A DNA stretch of 64,000 nt from an uncultured Candidatus Saccharibacteria bacterium. GTDB taxonomy: Bacteria; Patescibacteriota; Saccharimonadia; Saccharimonadales; Saccharimonadaceae. Positions within the stretch are counted from its first letter, which is position 1, and the number at the start of each line of letters is the position of its first letter. Both the position numbers and the translations under genes were made by a program. The notes below the pieces were generated by a model. That model was not told the origin of the DNA. It was given only the letters and a program-made list of their open reading frames with translations, and ran no database searches. Below are positions 27,730 to 38,168 of the stretch, piece after piece. The stretch is from assembly GCA_946406665.1 (NCBI GenBank), contig CAMJLE010000001.1, positions 1 through 64,000 of the forward strand, read 5' to 3'.

Positions 27730-30700
27730 CTAAATATTGTCTAATTCGCCTTCGGCTGGCTCAGAATCGTCTGTGCCATCTACGGAATCGTCTGTGCCAA
27801 CATATTGAGATAGCGGCTCAATACCAGTTCCTACAGGAATCTTGCGACCAATAATCACATTCTCCTTTAGACCCTTGAGGTGGTCGACGCGGCCAGAGAT
27901 GGCGCTGGAGATTAGGACGCGGGTCGTATCTTGGAAGGAAGCAGCAGATAGGAATGAGTCGGAGTAGATAGATACCTTAGAGATACCGAGGAGCATTTGC
28001 GTATACTCCGCTGGAGTCTTACCTTCGGCGAGAGCGGCCGCGTTCTCTTCGGCAACCGCAGCCTTACTGACGATATCGCCAGTAACGAAGCTGGTATCGC
28101 CCGGCTCGTCGATCATGACGCGCGAGAACATCTGGCGAATAATGATTTCGAGATGTTTCGAGGAGATTTCATGGCCCTGTGCGGCATAAATCGTAAGAAT
28201 ATCGTTCAAGATATAGCGCTCGGTTTCCTCGATGCCCTTGTACTTCATGAGGTCCTGCAAGTTCAACGAACCCTCAGATAGGCGATCGCCAGGCTCGACG
28301 CGGTCACCGTCGTGGACGGTTAGGGCGAAGTCTACTGGTACGGAAACTTTGAGTGGTGCGCCTGCATTAGCAACAAGAACAATCTCGTCCTGAGTGAGCT
28401 CAGCAATACCGTCGAATGGAGCAATAATTGGGTCTGCACCCTTGGCTTTGCTTGCGATTACTGCGCCAGTCTTGACCGAAGCGCCATCCTTAACCTTAGC
28501 CTTGCGGCCATCAAGAATGAAGTGTTCCTTCTTGCCTGCGTCTGGCGTAACTTGAACAATATTGTGGCGCCCCTCTTCCCAAGTAGAGACAACACCGGCA
28601 ATAGTAGAGATGTAAGCCTGACCTTTTGGTGTACGAGCTTCGAGAAGCTCTTCGACGCGCGGAAGACCGCGAGAGATAGCACCAGAACCGGCAACACCGG
28701 ATGAGTGCTTCGTATCGAGCGTAAGCTGCGTACCAGGCTCACCGACGGACTGAGCGGCGATAACGCCGACTGGCTCATGATAGGCAACTGGCTGGCGGGT
28801 CGACATATCGATACCGTAAGCCTTGCGCGGCACACCGTCGTTGCATTCGGTAGTAAGAACGCTCTGAATCTTCAAGCTATCGATTTCCTCATCTGCAGCA
28901 ATCTGGTCAGCAACCTCGCGCGAAATCAATTCGTCAGCTTCGAGGCCATACTTTTCGACCGCCTCGGCAGAGTAGCGACCATAAATACGATCAGCAAAGT
29001 TGATGCCGGTGATTTCGGACTCGCTCTTATAGATGCGGAATCCTGGATCTTCGGCTTCGGACTCAACCGTAAAGACATCCTGAGACACATCAACGAGACG
29101 GCGAGTGAGGTAACCAGAGTCGGCCGTACGAAGAGCGGTAGATACCTGGCCTTGGCGCGCACCGCGGGTAGCGATGAACGATTCGAGCGTATTGAGACCC
29201 TTCTTATAGCTAGACTTTACTGGAAGCTCAATTTCACGGTTAAAGACATCCACCATGATACCGATGGTCGCAGATGCAAGCTTAATATTACCTGCAGAAC
29301 CACGCGCACCAGAGTTGGTCATGATAGAGATATTCGTGTCAAGGTGAGCAAGATTATCCTTAACGAGCTTAGAAATGTCGTCGTCAACCTTGCGCCATGC
29401 GGCTACGGTTAGGCGATAGCGCTCGTCTTCGGTAATGAGGCCATCCTCAAACTGTTGGCTAATCTGCGCTGCAACACCTTCACCTTCGGCAATCAGCGGT
29501 TCGACTTCTGGATAGTATGGATAATCGTCCTTAGAAGTAGATACGCCTGCTACGGTTTCGTACTTAAATGACAAATCCTTGATTGCATCAGCAGCCTCGA
29601 CGGCGGCGTCGGCACCGAATTGGTTGAGGATATTCGCCATCACCTTCTTGAGGTGCTTGCTATTCTGAACTTCGTTATCATACGGATAATCCTTTGGCAA
29701 AACTTCATTGAAGAAGACGCGGCCAAGGGTAGTATCGCGCTTTTGACCTTTCGTATGGACGCGAATTGGCGTCTGGAGCTGGATGAGGCCCATATCGTAG
29801 GCGAGCTCAGCTTCATATACGCTAGTATAAGCCTTGCGCTCGGTCTGAGCGGACGGCTTCTCGTAGGTTAGATAGTAGCTACCCAATACGACGTCCTGTG
29901 TAATCGAAAGTACTGGCGCACCATCGGCTGGCTTCAAGAGGTTCTTGCCGGCAGCCATGAGCTCTTTGGCCTCTGCCTGAGCTTCGCTCGAAAGCGGTAG
30001 ATGGACAGCCATCTGGTCACCATCATAGTCGGCGTTGAAGCCGTTAGCAACGAGCGGATGGAGCTTAATAGCTTTACCGTCAACCAAGCGTGGCTGGAAA
30101 GCCTGAACAGAGAGACGGTGTAGAGATGGAGCACGGTTTAGGAGAACGTATTTGCCTTCAATTACCTCATCTAGCGCATCCCAAATCACGGTTTCGCCCT
30201 GCTCAATCATACGAGAAGCAGAACGGATATTATTAGCATACTCATTCTTGATCAACCAAGATACGACAAATGGCTTAAAGAGTTCGAGCGCCATCTGCTT
30301 TGGTAGGCCGCACTCATTGATGCGAAGTTCTGGGCCTACGACGATTACTGAACGACCAGAATAGTCTACGCGCTTACCGAGAAGGTTTTGGCGGAAGCGG
30401 CCTTGCTTACCTTTTAGGAGATCCGACAAGCTCTTGAGCTTGCGGCGGCCATTCTGAGAGTTGGCGGTACGACCACCACGCGATGCGTTGTTGTCGATGA
30501 GTGCATCGACTGCTTCTTGAAGCATGCGCTTTTCGTTGCGCTGAATAACTTCTGGAGCGTTGAGGTCAACCAACTTCTTCAAGCGATTATTGCGGTTAAT
30601 AACGCGGCGATAGAGATCGTTCAAGTCGGAAGTGGCAAAACGACCACCGGCGAGCGAAATCATCGGGCGAAGATCTGGTGGAATAACTGGAATTACACTC

Positions 30701-31584
30701 AAGATGAGATCAGTTGGCTTAATACCGGCAGATTGCATGCCTTCTAGAACTTTGAGGCGCTTCATGATACGCTTTTGTCTTTGTCCCTTGGCGCTCTCTG
30801 CTTCTGCGTGTAAATCGTCAACGAGTTTATCGAGGTCGATTTCTTCGAGAAGTTTCTTGATTGCGCTTGCGCCCATTTCTACGGTGATGAGATCCTCATA
30901 CTCTTCATCAAGATTGCGATAATCAACTTCATTGATGACGGCGCCCTTCTTGAAGCTAGTCAGGATTGCCTTCTTGTTACGATAATCATCCTCTAATTCT
31001 TCAAGCTCTTTAGTCTGGGCCTCAGCGAGAGCTTTAACGTCGGCGTTGTCGGCCTTCGATTCGTTCTCGTAGCGAGCCTGAATGGCCTGGCGGGCGACAT
31101 CGGTCTGCGCTTCGAGGTCTTCTAGGCGTTTATCGATTTCGGCCTGATCGGCATCAATAATGAGATATGAAGCAAAATATACGACTTTCTCAATATTTTT
31201 CACGGTGATATCGAGCAAAAGGCTCAATGCGGACGGCGTACCGCGCATAAACCAGATATGCGCAACCGGCGCGGCAAGCGTAATGTGCCCCATGCGCTCG
31301 CGGCGAGTAATGCTCTTGGTGACAAGATTGCCCTCTTTGTCTACGGCAGCCTCACGGGAGCGGACGCCTTTTAGCTTCGGGTCATTTGGATTGATATCTT
31401 TTACTGGTCCGAAGATACGTTCGCAGAACAGACCGTCACGTTCTGGTTTCTGCGTACGATAGTTAATAGTTTCTGGCTTTAGCACTTCGCCGTAGCTCCA
31501 GTTGAGGATATCCTCCTCGCTAGCTACTGAGAGGCGAATAGAGTCAAACTCGTTGGCGCTAATGAAATTATCTTCCCAAGCCAT
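27730..31584 (-). CDS. rpoC: DNA-directed RNA polymerase subunit beta'
   Basis: ETINYRTQKPERDGLFCERIFGPVKD, NADYDGDQMAVHLPLS, SGARGSAGNIKLASA, GVIAAQSVGEPGTQLTL. Confidence 0.99.
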   Translation of the reverse strand: MAWEDNFISANEFDSIRLSVASEEDILNWSYGEVLKPETINYRTQKPERDGLFCERIFGPVKDINPNDPKLKGVRSREAAVDKEGNLVTKSITRRERMGHITLAAPVAHIWFMRGTPSALSLLLDITVKNIEKVVYFASYLIIDADQAEIDKRLEDLEAQTDVARQAIQARYENESKADNADVKALAEAQTKELEELEDDYRNKKAILTSFKKGAVINEVDYRNLDEEYEDLITVEMGASAIKKLLEEIDLDKLVDDLHAEAESAKGQRQKRIMKRLKVLEGMQSAGIKPTDLILSVIPVIPPDLRPMISLAGGRFATSDLNDLYRRVINRNNRLKKLVDLNAPEVIQRNEKRMLQEAVDALIDNNASRGGRTANSQNGRRKLKSLSDLLKGKQGRFRQNLLGKRVDYSGRSVIVVGPELRINECGLPKQMALELFKPFVVSWLIKNEYANNIRSASRMIEQGETVIWDALDEVIEGKYVLLNRAPSLHRLSVQAFQPRLVDGKAIKLHPLVANGFNADYDGDQMAVHLPLSSEAQAEAKELMAAGKNLLKPADGAPVLSITQDVVLGSYYLTYEKPSAQTERKAYTSVYEAELAYDMGLIQLQTPIRVHTKGQKRDTTLGRVFFNEVLPKDYPYDNEVQNSKHLKKVMANILNQFGADAAVEAADAIKDLSFKYETVAGVSTSKDDYPYYPEVEPLIAEGEGVAAQISQQFEDGLITEDERYRLTVAAWRKVDDDISKLVKDNLAHLDTNISIMTNSGARGSAGNIKLASATIGIMVDVFNREIELPVKSSYKKGLNTLESFIATRGARQGQVSTALRTADSGYLTRRLVDVSQDVFTVESEAEDPGFRIYKSESEITGINFADRIYGRYSAEAVEKYGLEADELISREVADQIAADEEIDSLKIQSVLTTECNDGVPRKAYGIDMSTRQPVAYHEPVGVIAAQSVGEPGTQLTLDTKHSSGVAGSGAISRGLPRVEELLEARTPKGQAYISTIAGVVSTWEEGRHNIVQVTPDAGKKEHFILDGRKAKVKDGASVKTGAVIASKAKGADPIIAPFDGIAELTQDEIVLVANAGAPLKVSVPVDFALTVHDGDRVEPGDRLSEGSLNLQDLMKYKGIEETERYILNDILTIYAAQGHEISSKHLEIIIRQMFSRVMIDEPGDTSFVTGDIVSKAAVAEENAAALAEGKTPAEYTQMLLGISKVSIYSDSFLSAASFQDTTRVLISSAISGRVDHLKGLKENVIIGRKIPVGTGIEPLSQYVGTDDSVDGTDDSEPAEGELDNI

Positions 31585-31585
31585 A

Positions 31586-34500
31586 TTATAGGTCCTCCCC
31601 TAAATCAGTTATTACTTCTTCATCGTCGAAATCTTCCTCGACCTCGATTTCTTCGTCGAGTGGGTTTCCTTCGGCGTCTTCAAGTCCGAATCCTTCGGCA
31701 TTCTCGCCAAGATCCTCTGGCGGCGCCTCTTCATCGCTATGTTGAGCATATATCACAGAATCATCGCGTTGGCGCTCAACTTCCTCGGTTGTCTTCTCAA
31801 TGACATGATCGGCATCTCTGGCATCACCATGATCAAGTAAGTCAACCTTAAGGCCGAGACCTTGGAGTTCCTTTACCAAGACGTTGAAGCCTTCCGGAAG
31901 TTTTGGCCCCTCAATTGGCTCATTCTTAATGATAGATTCGTATGCCTTGGCGCGACCGTAGACGTCATCAGATTTAATTGTAAGCATCTCTTGCAAAGTC
32001 GATGCTGCGCCATAAGCCTCGAGTGTCCACACCTCCATTTCGCCGAAGCGCTGGCCACCATTCTGAGCTTTACCACCAAGTGGCTGCTGAGTGACCATAG
32101 TGTATGGACCGGTAGAACGAGCGTGAATCTTGTCGGCTACCATATGATGGAGTTTAAGCATATACATTACACCAACCGTAATGCGCTCTTCGAATGGCTC
32201 ACCGGTCAAACCGTCGTAAAGCTTAACGCGGCCATCTGGCTCAAAGCCGGCCTTCTTTAATTCTTCAGAAATCGTTTCGTCAGTAACGGAGTTGAATGAT
32301 GGAGTAGTGACATGATAGCCAAGAGCGCGTGCGGCCATACCGAGATGTGTCTCGAATAGCTGACCGAGGTTCATGCGGCTTGGCACGCCCATTGGGTTAA
32401 GTACAACATCTACTGGAGTACCATCTTCCATGAACGGCATATCTTCTACAGGAAGAATACGTGCAACTACACCCTTGTTACCGTGGCGGCCAGATAGCTT
32501 ATCGCCAACGCTGATTTTGCGCATTTCGGCAACATAGATCTTAATTTGCATTAATACGCCAGACTTCAAATCGTTGCCCTGCTCGCGCGTGAAGATTTTA
32601 ACACCGACAACCTTGCCGCCATCAGAACCATTCATGCGGACGGAAGTATCGCGAACGTCTTTAGCCTTTTCGCCGAAGATGGCGCGAAGGAGACGTTCCT
32701 CAGAGCTGAGCTCCTGCTCGCCCTTTGGCGTGATCTTACCAACGAGAACATCGCCATTATGAACTTCAGAACCGACAGTTACGATACCGTCTTCGCCGAG
32801 GTGGCGAAGTGCAGCTTCGCTAACATTCGGAATATCGCGAGTGACCTGCTCTGGACCAAGCTTAGTTTCGCGAACCTCTACATCAAAGTCGCGAATATTA
32901 ATACTAGTTAATTCATCATCCTGGACAAGGCGGCTAGAAATCACGATAGCATCATCCATGTTGTAACCACGCCATGGCATGAAGGCGACAAGCATATTCT
33001 TGCCGAGTGCAAGCTCGCCCTTATCTATGGATGCGCCCTCAATGAGAACATCGCCCTTCTTGACCTTCTGGCCACGCTTAACAACAACGCGCTCATCGTA
33101 ACAGCGGTCGTCATTCGTCTTCATGAAGTGGATTAGATTATAAGTCTTCGTTTCTTTCTTGTACTTAACTTCAACAGCGTTCGAATCAGCTTTGACAACT
33201 TCGCCATCCTCTTCGGCAAAGACAATTTGCGAAAGATTCTTAGCAACTTCGCCATCGATGCCGGTGGAGACAAGAGCAGCCTCTGGCTTGATTAGTGGTA
33301 CTGCCTGTTTCTGCATGGCGCAGGCCATCAAAGAACGGTCGACGCGGTTCTTTTCTACGAATGGAATCATCGATGCGGCAACGCCAAGAATTTCCTTATG
33401 TGCGGCATCCATATGTGTAACTTCGCTGGCCATTACCTGTGTAGGTTGAAGGGCTTTGCGAGCAGACACGTATTCATCAATAAACTTGCCGTCTTTGTCT
33501 AGCTTTGCGCTCGTGTCGGCAATAACCATATTTTCTTCTGCAGCGGCATCTACGTAGACGATTTCGTCGGTAACTTTGCCGTTCTTTACGATGCGATATG
33601 GCGCCTCAATAAAGCCATAATCATTGATGCGAGCGTAGGTTGCAAGGTTAAGCACGAGGCCTACGTTGCCACCTTCTGGGGTTTCTACTGTACAAATGCG
33701 GCCATAGTGGGTTGGATGCGTATCGCGCACTTCAAAGCCTGCGCGTTCGCGAGTAAGACCACCGGGGCCCATGCTAGATAGACGGCGCTTGTGCGAAAGT
33801 TCGCTGAACGGGTTAGTTTCATCCATGAGCTGGCTGAGCTGAGAGCTACTGAAGAACTCTTTAACAGCGGCGGTAACTGGACGAGAGTTGACTAGCTGAG
33901 ATGGAGTAACTGTTTGCGGGTCACTCATCGACATGCGGTCGAGAATGTTGCGCTGCAAGCGAAGCATACCTAAGCGGAATTGGCGCTGAACTAGCTCGCC
34001 GACGAGCTTTACGCGGCGATTTGCGAGCGAGTCGATATCGTCAACTGGATCTTGAGTGTTGTTTAGGCGAATTATCTCACGAATAATCGCGATAAGATCT
34101 TGCATTTGTAGCGTGCGATGCGATTCGTCATTTGGCGTATCGAAGCCGAGGCGTTGATTAATCTTGTAGCGGCCAACACGAGAATAATCATAGCGGCGAT
34201 AATCATTGAAAGTACGGTCAATCATCGAGCGTGCATTCTCGATGGTCGCCAAGTCGCCCGGACGAAGACGGCGATAGATTTCGAGAAGGGCACTGCCCTG
34301 ATTGTCGGATGGGTCTTTCTCGAAAGTATTTTCGATATAGTGAACATCGCCGGTATCAATATCCTTGAAATCAGCCATGATTTCGGTCTTTTTACGGCCA
34401 AGCGCACGAAGCAGAGTCGTTACAGGAACTTTGCGACGGCGATCGATTTTGACGTAGATGACGCCCTTAGTGTCTGTTTCGAACTCGAGCCATGCACCGC

Positions 34501-34993
34501 GGCCTGGAATAATTTTTGCACCATAATAATTATGGCCACCAACGCTGTCTGCCTGGAAGAATACACCTGCAGAGCGAATTAACTGAGAAACTATAACGCG
34601 CTCGGTACCATTAATAATAAAGCTGGCGCGATCGGTCATCCATGGATAATCGCCAAAATAGATATCCTGCTCTTTAACTTCGCCGGTTACTTTATTAGTA
34701 AGCTCTACATTAACATGCAGTGGAGCTTCGTAAGTTGTAAGATTTTCTTTTGCCGTACGGTCGTCTTCGACAGGATCCTTAAAGTAGTAATCCTTGAAGC
34801 GTAGGCTCATTTTCTGACCAGTATAGTCATCAATTGGATTGAGCTCATTGAAGACTTCTTGTAGGCCGAATTTTACAAATTCATCCCAAGATTTGGTCTG
34901 ATGCTCGGTTAGATTTGGTATTTGAAGAACTTGGTCGCCTTCGGTAAAGGATACCCGGCTACCACTGTTTGTGGAATTATTTGATTTTGCCAC
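31586..34993 (-). CDS. rpoB: DNA-directed RNA polymerase subunit beta
   Basis: SSQLSQLMDETNPFSELSHKRRLSSMGPGGLTRERAGFEVRDTHPTHYGRICTVETPEGGNVGL; GTG start. Confidence 0.99.
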   Translation of the reverse strand: MAKSNNSTNSGSRVSFTEGDQVLQIPNLTEHQTKSWDEFVKFGLQEVFNELNPIDDYTGQKMSLRFKDYYFKDPVEDDRTAKENLTTYEAPLHVNVELTNKVTGEVKEQDIYFGDYPWMTDRASFIINGTERVIVSQLIRSAGVFFQADSVGGHNYYGAKIIPGRGAWLEFETDTKGVIYVKIDRRRKVPVTTLLRALGRKKTEIMADFKDIDTGDVHYIENTFEKDPSDNQGSALLEIYRRLRPGDLATIENARSMIDRTFNDYRRYDYSRVGRYKINQRLGFDTPNDESHRTLQMQDLIAIIREIIRLNNTQDPVDDIDSLANRRVKLVGELVQRQFRLGMLRLQRNILDRMSMSDPQTVTPSQLVNSRPVTAAVKEFFSSSQLSQLMDETNPFSELSHKRRLSSMGPGGLTRERAGFEVRDTHPTHYGRICTVETPEGGNVGLVLNLATYARINDYGFIEAPYRIVKNGKVTDEIVYVDAAAEENMVIADTSAKLDKDGKFIDEYVSARKALQPTQVMASEVTHMDAAHKEILGVAASMIPFVEKNRVDRSLMACAMQKQAVPLIKPEAALVSTGIDGEVAKNLSQIVFAEEDGEVVKADSNAVEVKYKKETKTYNLIHFMKTNDDRCYDERVVVKRGQKVKKGDVLIEGASIDKGELALGKNMLVAFMPWRGYNMDDAIVISSRLVQDDELTSINIRDFDVEVRETKLGPEQVTRDIPNVSEAALRHLGEDGIVTVGSEVHNGDVLVGKITPKGEQELSSEERLLRAIFGEKAKDVRDTSVRMNGSDGGKVVGVKIFTREQGNDLKSGVLMQIKIYVAEMRKISVGDKLSGRHGNKGVVARILPVEDMPFMEDGTPVDVVLNPMGVPSRMNLGQLFETHLGMAARALGYHVTTPSFNSVTDETISEELKKAGFEPDGRVKLYDGLTGEPFEERITVGVMYMLKLHHMVADKIHARSTGPYTMVTQQPLGGKAQNGGQRFGEMEVWTLEAYGAASTLQEMLTIKSDDVYGRAKAYESIIKNEPIEGPKLPEGFNVLVKELQGLGLKVDLLDHGDARDADHVIEKTTEEVERQRDDSVIYAQHSDEEAPPEDLGENAEGFGLEDAEGNPLDEEIEVEEDFDDEEVITDLGEDL

Positions 34994-35196
34994 ATTCCCT
35001 CGCTATTTTTTCTTTAGTGTTGATACTTTGGCCGGAAGATCACCGCTTTAACCTCTACCGCTTCGCCGGAACGGTTCGAGCAAAAAATTTAAAGCACACT
35101 ACTTCTTAGTACTGTATTTTAGTGCATTCCTACAAGAACGTCAAGACGATTTTAATTAGTTGTAAAAAATAGCATGAGCGTTTACAATTTTCTTAT

Positions 35197-37332
35197 ATGG
35201 AAGGTTATGTGTTTTTAGTGCTACTAGTGCTTGGCGCTTTTATTTTGCTCAATCCTGTCACATGGATTGTAATAATTGCAGTCATCGTAATTGTAAGTAG
35301 CTCCAAGAAGAAAAAGAATGTTAACGCTAGTGCACCTAACGCAAAAGTAGGACCAGGCGCAAAACCGACTGTTGCGCCAAAGCCAGCAAATCCGATGACG
35401 AAATGGAACTGGCTACTATATATTGGTAGTTTCCTGATCGTACTTGCGATGATGTATTTCATCAATACGATTGATGGCTCATATGTGGCGCCAAGCACTG
35501 TTATCCTTACCATTCTAATATATACCGGCGGCATAGTCCTGCATAAAATGATTGATTACCTACGCCCAGTAGCGAAAGCTTTCGTCTATTCGGCCCTCTG
35601 TATGATTCCGCTCTGGCTTATCGCCTTTTCTTCAATGGGGATGCCAGACAAAATTGTGCCAATTTGCGTCTCTTCGGCATTTATGGTCGCAACCTTCCTG
35701 AGCGCTTTTCTACTAGACGACAATTTGCTAGGTCACGTAGCCTTCACGAGCATAGTGCTCTTTATGTGGTCGTTCACATCGTTGTTGAACTTGAAAGTAG
35801 ATTCTGGACCATTCTGCTACATCATACATATGTCGCCCGCTCTAGCTTCCATATTGCCAGTTTCCTTGTATCTGTCTGGCGCATCATTGCCTGTAGCCTT
35901 CAAAGAAGCGTCGAAAAATATCGGCACTGCGCTTTGGCAGTTAGGTTTTTGTACTTCTCTGATTTTATTCGTAATACCAGGCATCGCTACCGTTGCGCCG
36001 CTTTTGCGAACGATATGTGCATTGCTATTCTTAGCTTTCTCATTTGCGTTTTGGTACAAAACCCGAAAACGCTATTTCTCAATCACGATGAGAATAGGTA
36101 TTCAAACGCTAGTGCTCGCCATAGTTGCGGATATAATGGACTTCTCTGTTGGGTATATTTCTAACGACCAGGTATTAATCAGAAAGGCAGTCTGCTTCGT
36201 GAGCGCATGGCTGGTTACCTTTGCCGGGCAAGTCTTATACTCCTTGTACTGCAAGAAGCCGACAAAATCCGACGAATCAGCGGAGCGGGCAGTTAGTATT
36301 GCATCGATGGCCTGTATTCTATTTGCGCCGGGACTCTGCTTCGGATTACCATCAACGGCAAATGCAATTATTTGGATAATCGTCTGTCTACTACTTGCGA
36401 TTTTCGGTATCACATACGCGTTTTACTACAAGAATGTCAGCTGGAGTATCGCTACGGCAACTAGTGTCATGATTATCCCTTATGTGATCGGCTCCTATAT
36501 TGCGGAGCCAAAGTGGGATAGTGTGATATATGTAATATCCTATGGGATTATTTCACTCATATTTCTACTTGGCGCATTCCTTTTGCAAAAAATCCAGAAG
36601 AAAGAAACGCAGATTATCGGCGCAATCAGTATCGTAATATCCTGTTTGGCGATGACTAATTACGCGATAGACGCGAATATGGCATATTTGGGTTATATGC
36701 TGTCGGCTGTATTCTTCTCCGGCTTCGCCATGCTTATTAATATGGATGCATTTTATGAGGTGGCTGTATATGTTTTCTCGATAGGTCTAATGCAGCTATT
36801 CGGCGATTTACTCCATCCAGCCGTCGGCTCTCATAGAGACACTAACGAGATCTTGCGACAGGTTATCGATGCTCATATTATCGGCATTGCGTTTATTGGA
36901 ACGCAGCTAATCTCAAAGTATATATACAAAAAATCCGACAAAACACGTTTCATTATCGGGTATTCACTATTTTCCATAGTGATGACGGGTATCTGCGCAT
37001 CATTATCTTCTAATGGAGACATCGGGTGGGCGTTACTCTTCTTGGTCGAACAGGTAGTAGCGCTACTCTACGGCGTAACAAAGAGGGAGAAATGGTTAAT
37101 TTGGTTCAGCTCGATCGAAATCTTTATCGTCGCATTACGCCTAACCGAAGGATTGTACTTCTTATGGATGGGGCTAATCGGTGTTGGGCTAATAGCTATA
37201 GTTATCTGGCAGCTCAGTAAAGCAAACAAGCAGGGCATCGACAAAGACACAAAACCGGTAAAGCCGTCGCTCCCCGAAGAGCAGAAGGCTCCAGAAGCGA
37301 CAACTGAACAAAAAGAAGATACGCGGCAGTAA
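35197..37332 (+). CDS. large polytopic membrane protein of unknown function
   Basis: 711 aa ORF, many TM segments; TTGTAA-17-TACAAT promoter ends 8 nt before ATG. Confidence 0.85.
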   Translation: MEGYVFLVLLVLGAFILLNPVTWIVIIAVIVIVSSSKKKKNVNASAPNAKVGPGAKPTVAPKPANPMTKWNWLLYIGSFLIVLAMMYFINTIDGSYVAPSTVILTILIYTGGIVLHKMIDYLRPVAKAFVYSALCMIPLWLIAFSSMGMPDKIVPICVSSAFMVATFLSAFLLDDNLLGHVAFTSIVLFMWSFTSLLNLKVDSGPFCYIIHMSPALASILPVSLYLSGASLPVAFKEASKNIGTALWQLGFCTSLILFVIPGIATVAPLLRTICALLFLAFSFAFWYKTRKRYFSITMRIGIQTLVLAIVADIMDFSVGYISNDQVLIRKAVCFVSAWLVTFAGQVLYSLYCKKPTKSDESAERAVSIASMACILFAPGLCFGLPSTANAIIWIIVCLLLAIFGITYAFYYKNVSWSIATATSVMIIPYVIGSYIAEPKWDSVIYVISYGIISLIFLLGAFLLQKIQKKETQIIGAISIVISCLAMTNYAIDANMAYLGYMLSAVFFSGFAMLINMDAFYEVAVYVFSIGLMQLFGDLLHPAVGSHRDTNEILRQVIDAHIIGIAFIGTQLISKYIYKKSDKTRFIIGYSLFSIVMTGICASLSSNGDIGWALLFLVEQVVALLYGVTKREKWLIWFSSIEIFIVALRLTEGLYFLWMGLIGVGLIAIVIWQLSKANKQGIDKDTKPVKPSLPEEQKAPEATTEQKEDTRQ

Positions 37333-37422
37333 CCAACGAGTATTCACCGTTCGAGGCGCTGACCAATATGGCCGGCGCCTTTTAATATTGCTATGAAAAC
37401 TGACGCTTCTAACTAGAGCACC

Positions 37423-37456
37423 AAAAAACCACCCCTCTACCATGGGATGGTTTTTT
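37423..37456 (+). terminator. stem-loop terminator
   Basis: AAAAAACCACCCCtctaccatGGGATGGTTTTTT. Confidence 0.7.
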
Positions 37457-37534
37457 AGCATATAAGCTCTCAACTATTTATGTTTTTAAAGCTGACTCGC
37501 AGTTAGCCTAATGCCTAAATAAGCATTACGTTTA

Positions 37535-37972
37535 TTATATATCCAAATCGTCCAAGTCTGCAAGCTCTTGACGGGTCTTTTTTGCAAGTTCGCTGCCCTC
37601 TTCGACTGTAGATTCATCGTCGCCATCAACATCTTCCTCGATATCCGCCTCTTCTGCGGCAATAGCAGCTTCCTCGTCTTCTGTCGGAACTTCTTCTTTG
37701 TCTTCGTGCTTAGCAGGCTCGTAGCCGTCGTTGTTTACAATCTTAAGGTTGTAGCGAGCGTCATTCTTCGTGCCAAGGGCGCGTAATAGCGTGCGGATGC
37801 TTTGGGCAGTAGCGCCACGGCGGCCAATAATGCGACCGACATCTTCTGGGTCAACTTCTAGACTTAGGAGTACGCCCTTTTCGTCGATGGTGCGATCGAT
37901 GCTAACTTTGTCTGGATTATTAACTAGAGTCTTTACAATATATTCTACGAATTGCTGGTCTATAGTAGCCAT
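37535..37972 (-). CDS. khpA: KH-domain RNA-binding protein (KhpA/YlqC-like) with long acidic tail
   Basis: YIVKTLVNNPDKVSIDRTIDEKGVLLSLEVDPEDVGRIIGRRGATAQSIRTLLRAL; adjacent to rpsP. Confidence 0.88.
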   Translation of the reverse strand: MATIDQQFVEYIVKTLVNNPDKVSIDRTIDEKGVLLSLEVDPEDVGRIIGRRGATAQSIRTLLRALGTKNDARYNLKIVNNDGYEPAKHEDKEEVPTEDEEAAIAAEEADIEEDVDGDDESTVEEGSELAKKTRQELADLDDLDI

Positions 37973-38040
37973 AGGTTCTCCATTTTTAATTATTTATGCT
38001 TTTATTATATATTATTCTGGCATTTTTGACAGCGAAGCGT

Positions 38041-38070
38041 AAAAAAGTCCGCCTCCTTGGGCGGACTTTT
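38041..38070 (-). terminator. strong bidirectional terminator
   Basis: AAAAGTCCGCCtccttGGGCGGACTTTT. Confidence 0.8.
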
Positions 38071-38118
38071 CCATTCATGCATAACCCCTCATATCATACT
38101 TGATGATATTCGTCAGTA

Positions 38119-38154
38119 CAAAAATGCACCTCTCATTCTGGAAGTGCATTTTTA
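38119..38154 (-). terminator. rpsP terminator
   Basis: AAAAATGCAC...GTGCATTTTT hairpin. Confidence 0.7.
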
Positions 38155-38168
38155 GAATATCTCGAGTT

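Noticed and set aside
28705-29412. 235-aa plus-strand ORF
   Set aside because: Antisense to strongly conserved rpoC; no initiation signals.
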